Of a stretch of DNA of 8,992 nucleotides, positions 6,407-8,992 are shown in pieces (position 1 is the first letter of the stretch; every line of letters starts with the position of its first letter). The position numbers were made by a program, and so were the translations under genes. The DNA comes from Clostridiales bacterium. Lineage in GTDB: Bacteria > Bacillota > Clostridia > Tissierellales > Sedimentibacteraceae. Under the pieces are notes generated by a model, which ran no database searches, was not told the origin of the DNA, and worked only from the letters and a program-made list of their open reading frames with translations. The stretch is taken from assembly GCA_003497505.1 (NCBI GenBank), contig DNNV01000001.1:3676-12667 (forward strand). Direction: 5' to 3'.

Positions 6407-6513
6407 TGGAAAATAATTGTGGGTATAAAAAATATAAAATTATGAAAAGTTCAAGCTGTAAATATTATTATATATGTGATAAAATATATTATTATAATCA
6501 ATGGAGGATTAAG

Positions 6514-6612
6514 ATGAATAGGAAAGTAACAACAACAATGAGAGTTATATGTCTTGTGCTTGCTGTGGGCATGGTGCTGTCGGCACTCATGAGCATGTTT
6601 ATGTTTATGTAG
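6514..6612 (+). CDS. 32-residue single-span membrane miniprotein (Prli42-like)
   Basis: The product is a basic, polar N-terminus (MNRKVTTTMR) followed by one hydrophobic helix (about residues 11-32, rich in Val, Leu and Met), with no further domain. Length, N-terminal NRKV and a C-terminal membrane helix resemble Prli42, the roughly 31-residue Firmicutes protein that in Listeria anchors the stressosome to the membrane; I judge this by eye and the similarity is weak for such a short protein. GGAGG at 6503-6507 lies six bases before the ATG, which rules out the longer in-frame ATG at 6406. The TAG stop overlaps the AGGAGG of the next gene, so the two are co-translated. No clear promoter is visible in the AT-rich DNA upstream. 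It could instead be a DUF4044-type short membrane protein. Confidence 0.68.
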   Translation: MNRKVTTTMRVICLVLAVGMVLSALMSMFMFM

Positions 6613-6621
6613 GAGGAAAAT

Positions 6622-7062
6622 ATGGATAATACTAAAGAAATAAAGAAAATAGTAGATAGAATAAGTATGATGGAAAAGGCATATCCTCAGGAAGAGCAGG
6701 AGCTGCACCACATCAATTGTGCAGAAGCACTCTTAATGTCCGCAAATGAAAAATATGAACTGGGTCTGGACGAAAGATTTATAAAGGCTGTTTGCCCTTT
6801 CGGAGGTGGAATTCAGTCTGAAAAAACATGCGGTGCACTTTTGGGAGCGGTGTCGGCACTTGGAATTATGTATACTGAGGACAGGCCCTCAGCAAATGAG
6901 GAAATGAAGGAAGTAACGAAGAAATTTGTCGAGGAATTTGAAAAGGAATTCGGAGCATTGGACTGTGCAAGCATAAAGGCAGCACACAGAAGTGAAACCG
7001 AGGGATGCAGGTACGTGAAAATCAGAGCGGCAGAGGTGCTTGAAAGAGTTGTGGGAAAATAG
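6622..7062 (+). CDS. C_GCAxxG_C_C family protein (redox/metal-type cysteine motif)
   Basis: The 146-residue protein carries the family pattern: Cys33 in INCAEALLMS, Cys58 in AVCPFGGGIQSE, Cys70 in TCGALLGAVSALG (the GCAxxG-like core), Cys115 in FGALDCASI and Cys129 in EGCRYVKIRAAE. The length is normal for the family, which is common in anaerobic Clostridia, often next to redox enzymes. The spaced cysteines suggest metal, cluster or disulfide chemistry in the cytoplasm, but no member function is firmly known to me. There is no signal peptide. AGGAGG at 6611-6616, which overlaps the miniprotein stop, sits five bases before the ATG. The helicase gene starts five bases after its stop, so it is the middle gene of a three-gene operon. 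Confidence 0.85.
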   Translation: MDNTKEIKKIVDRISMMEKAYPQEEQELHHINCAEALLMSANEKYELGLDERFIKAVCPFGGGIQSEKTCGALLGAVSALGIMYTEDRPSANEEMKEVTKKFVEEFEKEFGALDCASIKAAHRSETEGCRYVKIRAAEVLERVVGK

Positions 7063-7067
7063 CACAA

Positions 7068-8939
7068 ATGGATTATTTTGAATTTTTAAAGGAAGCAAAG
7101 GGAGTGAGGCTCAACAACCAGCAGATTGAGGCGTCCTCCTTTGACAAGGGAACCGCTCTTGTTCTTTCAACAGCCGGCTCCGGAAAAACCACCGTAACCA
7201 TAGCCAGAGCAGGAAAGCTCCTGTATGAAAATAAGTGCAGAGAAAAAATTCTCACCATCACATTTTCAAAAATGGCAGCCAATGATATGAAAAGCAGGTT
7301 TCAATCATACTTTGGAGACACATATAAAGCGAAAACTGAATTTTCTACTATCCATGCCTTTTCTTACAAGATTGTCAGAGACTTTTACAGAAGAAAGGGC
7401 ATTGATTTTGAACTCCTAACAAATAATTACAGCGTGCTGGCTGAAGTACTCAGATCATTTTATTCAAAGTCGTACTTCAGCTATGTAAGCGATGAAGAGG
7501 TTGAGAATCTATCATCAGCCATAGGCTATGCGGATAATATGATGATAAATCCTTCAGAGTATGAGAATTACGGAATTGAAATAAAGGGCTTTGATGAAAT
7601 ATATGAGGCATACAAGGAGTATAAGGCTAAGAACAGGCTGGTTGATTTTGACGATATGCTTGTGTATGCCCACAGGATAATTTCAGGTTCTGAAAGGTAC
7701 AGGGAGCAGATAAGGAATACATACCAGTATATACAGGTAGACGAGGTTCAGGATACATCCAAAATCCAGCACGAAATTATAAAGCTCATAACATACAACA
7801 ATCTGTTCATGGTTGGAGATGACGACCAGGCTATATATTCTTTCAGGGGCAGCTATCCTGATTTTCTCATAGAGTTCAAAAATATCTACAAGTATGGAAA
7901 AATATTCTTTCTGGAAAACAACTACAGATGTGATAAAAATATAGTAGATGGCGCTAAGAATTTTATAGAAATCAATAAGAATCGGTACAAAAAATCCATA
8001 CGTACCGACAATCCCAAGGTAAATGACATAAATATCGTGCGTACGGCAAGCAGGGCTGAGCAGGCAAGAATGATAATAAAGGAGCTTGAACACACGGGAG
8101 ATGATACCGTTGGAATATTGTTCAGAAACAACATATCTGCAATGATACTTGCCACCAATCTTCACGAAAAAGGTGTGAATTTCTACGTCAAGGAGGACAA
8201 GACCAAGTTCTTTTCAAGCCCCGTGCTTCAGGATATACTTTCATTCATGGCTCTTGCGCTGGATCCCAGAGACAGAGAAGCATTTTCAAGAATATATTAC
8301 AAGAGCTATACATATTTTACAAAGAGCATGTGCCGTATCGTAACGGAAAGTCCGCAGACAGACATGACAGTTTTCAATATATTGGACAACTACAGATATT
8401 TTGATAACTATGTATATGAAAGAATAAGCCGTTTCAGAGCGGATATAAATTACATCACCAGACTGAAGCCAAAGGATGCGGTGAGATTTATAAAAATTGA
8501 GCTGGAATATCTCAGCTATCTTGAAAGAATGCAGGATGAAGGAAGGAACAACCTTTCAAATGCCATGCACATACTTGAAATATTGGAGGAAATAGGCTCA
8601 TACTGCAGTAATATCAAGGAGTTTACCGAAAAAATCAACAACCTGCAAGATGTGCTGAAGAAAGCTTCCGAAAACAGGGAAGCAAGAATTACTCTCACGA
8701 CAATTCACAGTGCAAAGGGACTGGAATACGATAGAGTATATATGATAGACAACATAGAAGGAGAATTTCCGTCAGAAGCAAGAAATATGTCAGATGATGA
8801 ATACAGAAAGTACATGGAGGAAGAAAGACGAATATTTTATGTAGGTATGACCAGGGCGAGAAAAATGCTGAACATAATTGTTCCGGGAAATCCGTCCATG
8901 TTTGTAAATGAACTGATTGCAGCCAACAAGAAGAAATAG
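7068..8939 (+). CDS. UvrD/PcrA-type ATP-dependent DNA helicase (SF1A)
   Basis: All main SF1A motifs are present in order: Q-motif LNNQQ (15-19), Walker A TAGSGKTT (35-42, Lys40), Ia ITFSKMAANDM (64-74), STIHAF (93-98), DFDDM (193-197), Walker B DEVQD (225-229, against the usual DEYQD), motif III GDDDQAIYSFRG (250-261), NNYRC (284-288), V TTIHSAKGLEYD (544-555) and VI EERRIFYVGMTRA (585-597). It should unwind DNA 3' to 5' using ATP, in repair or replication restart. At 623 residues it is about 100 shorter than PcrA, ending shortly after motif VI with no C-terminal extension, so it lacks the usual RNA-polymerase-binding tail. This looks like a paralogue rather than the housekeeping pcrA. The nearest SD-like sequence is a weak GGGA eleven bases before the ATG, five bases after the upstream stop, so translation is probably coupled. 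Confidence 0.93.
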   Translation: MDYFEFLKEAKGVRLNNQQIEASSFDKGTALVLSTAGSGKTTVTIARAGKLLYENKCREKILTITFSKMAANDMKSRFQSYFGDTYKAKTEFSTIHAFSYKIVRDFYRRKGIDFELLTNNYSVLAEVLRSFYSKSYFSYVSDEEVENLSSAIGYADNMMINPSEYENYGIEIKGFDEIYEAYKEYKAKNRLVDFDDMLVYAHRIISGSERYREQIRNTYQYIQVDEVQDTSKIQHEIIKLITYNNLFMVGDDDQAIYSFRGSYPDFLIEFKNIYKYGKIFFLENNYRCDKNIVDGAKNFIEINKNRYKKSIRTDNPKVNDINIVRTASRAEQARMIIKELEHTGDDTVGILFRNNISAMILATNLHEKGVNFYVKEDKTKFFSSPVLQDILSFMALALDPRDREAFSRIYYKSYTYFTKSMCRIVTESPQTDMTVFNILDNYRYFDNYVYERISRFRADINYITRLKPKDAVRFIKIELEYLSYLERMQDEGRNNLSNAMHILEILEEIGSYCSNIKEFTEKINNLQDVLKKASENREARITLTTIHSAKGLEYDRVYMIDNIEGEFPSEARNMSDDEYRKYMEEERRIFYVGMTRARKMLNIIVPGNPSMFVNELIAANKKK

Positions 8940-8992
8940 ATATTTCACAATGAAGCATGAAGAAAATTCGTTTATACACTGATGAAAAAAGG
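8940..8992. other. 3' flank with no recognised gene
   Basis: The last 53 bases after the helicase stop hold no clear hairpin, terminator or gene. A ten-residue frame from 8950 to 8982 is too short to support. The purine-rich AAAAAAGG at the very edge could be part of a ribosome binding site for a gene beyond the window, but this cannot be tested here. Confidence 0.5.

Noticed and set aside
6493..6498. TATAAT as promoter for the miniprotein
   Set aside because: Transcription would start inside the ribosome binding site, and there is no -35 box at the right distance; the region is simply AT-rich.
6406..6513. Longer 68-residue version of the miniprotein starting at 6406
   Set aside because: It has no ribosome binding site, and the added residues are a Lys/Tyr-rich translation of AT-rich intergenic DNA, whereas ATG 6514 has GGAGG at ideal spacing.
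7683..8165. 160-residue minus-strand frame inside the helicase
   Set aside because: It is fully contained opposite conserved helicase motifs II, III and IV and looks like an antisense shadow.
1..8992. CRISPR array, tRNA/rRNA, transposon ends or phage genes
   Set aside because: I found no regularly spaced repeats, no cloverleaf-like sequence, no transposase or integrase frame, and no terminal inverted repeats by eye.

Overview
The window looks like chromosomal DNA from an anaerobic low-GC Firmicute of the Clostridia. The base composition is AT-rich, ribosome binding sites are strong AGGAGG-type, promoters are near-consensus sigma-A, and the gene families (CD1247-type acidic protein, C_GCAxxG_C_C protein, clostridial type IV pilus genes) fit that class. 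A Sedimentibacter/Tissierellales-like host is a guess from memory only. There is no sign of phage, transposons, CRISPR or RNA genes.

Region 1 (1-4450, + strand) is a type IV pilus / type II secretion-like assembly locus. It opens with the 3' end of a prepilin peptidase. A 216-bp gap follows, carrying a perfect TTGACA-N17-TATAAT promoter and a 12-bp palindrome just downstream of the predicted start site. Next comes a tight, translationally coupled run: a PilM-PilN fusion with GspL-like architecture, a PilO/GspM-like protein, and three minor prepilin-like proteins resembling GspI/PilV, GspK/PilX and GspJ/PilW. A second promoter then precedes a GspH/FimT-like prepilin. Together these give an inner-membrane platform (L+M) and a full H-I-J-K-like set of minor pilins, which in known systems primes pilus assembly and sits at the tip. 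The motor ATPases, the PilC/GspF platform protein and the major pilin are not in the window and are probably upstream.

Region 2 (4495-5450, + strand) holds efp (elongation factor P) and a small CD1247-family protein whose usual C-terminal zinc ribbon appears to be replaced by a highly acidic tail. A strong intrinsic terminator ends it. The FimT-like gene, efp and the CD1247-like gene may share one transcript from the second promoter.

Region 3 (5460-6332, - strand) is a membrane-anchored, circularly permuted NlpC/P60 (YiiX/YebB-like) cysteine hydrolase, convergent with region 2.

Region 4 (6514-8939, + strand) is a second compact operon: a 32-residue single-span membrane miniprotein resembling Prli42, a C_GCAxxG_C_C cysteine-motif protein, and a short UvrD/PcrA-type SF1A DNA helicase. 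The last 53 bases hold no recognisable gene.

The most notable points are the GspL-like fusion with an apparently decayed ATP site, the complete minor pilin set with a Glu5-less GspK-like member, the zinc-ribbon-less CD1247 protein, and the unmarked miniprotein gene. None is clearly a wholly new system, but several are variants worth checking.
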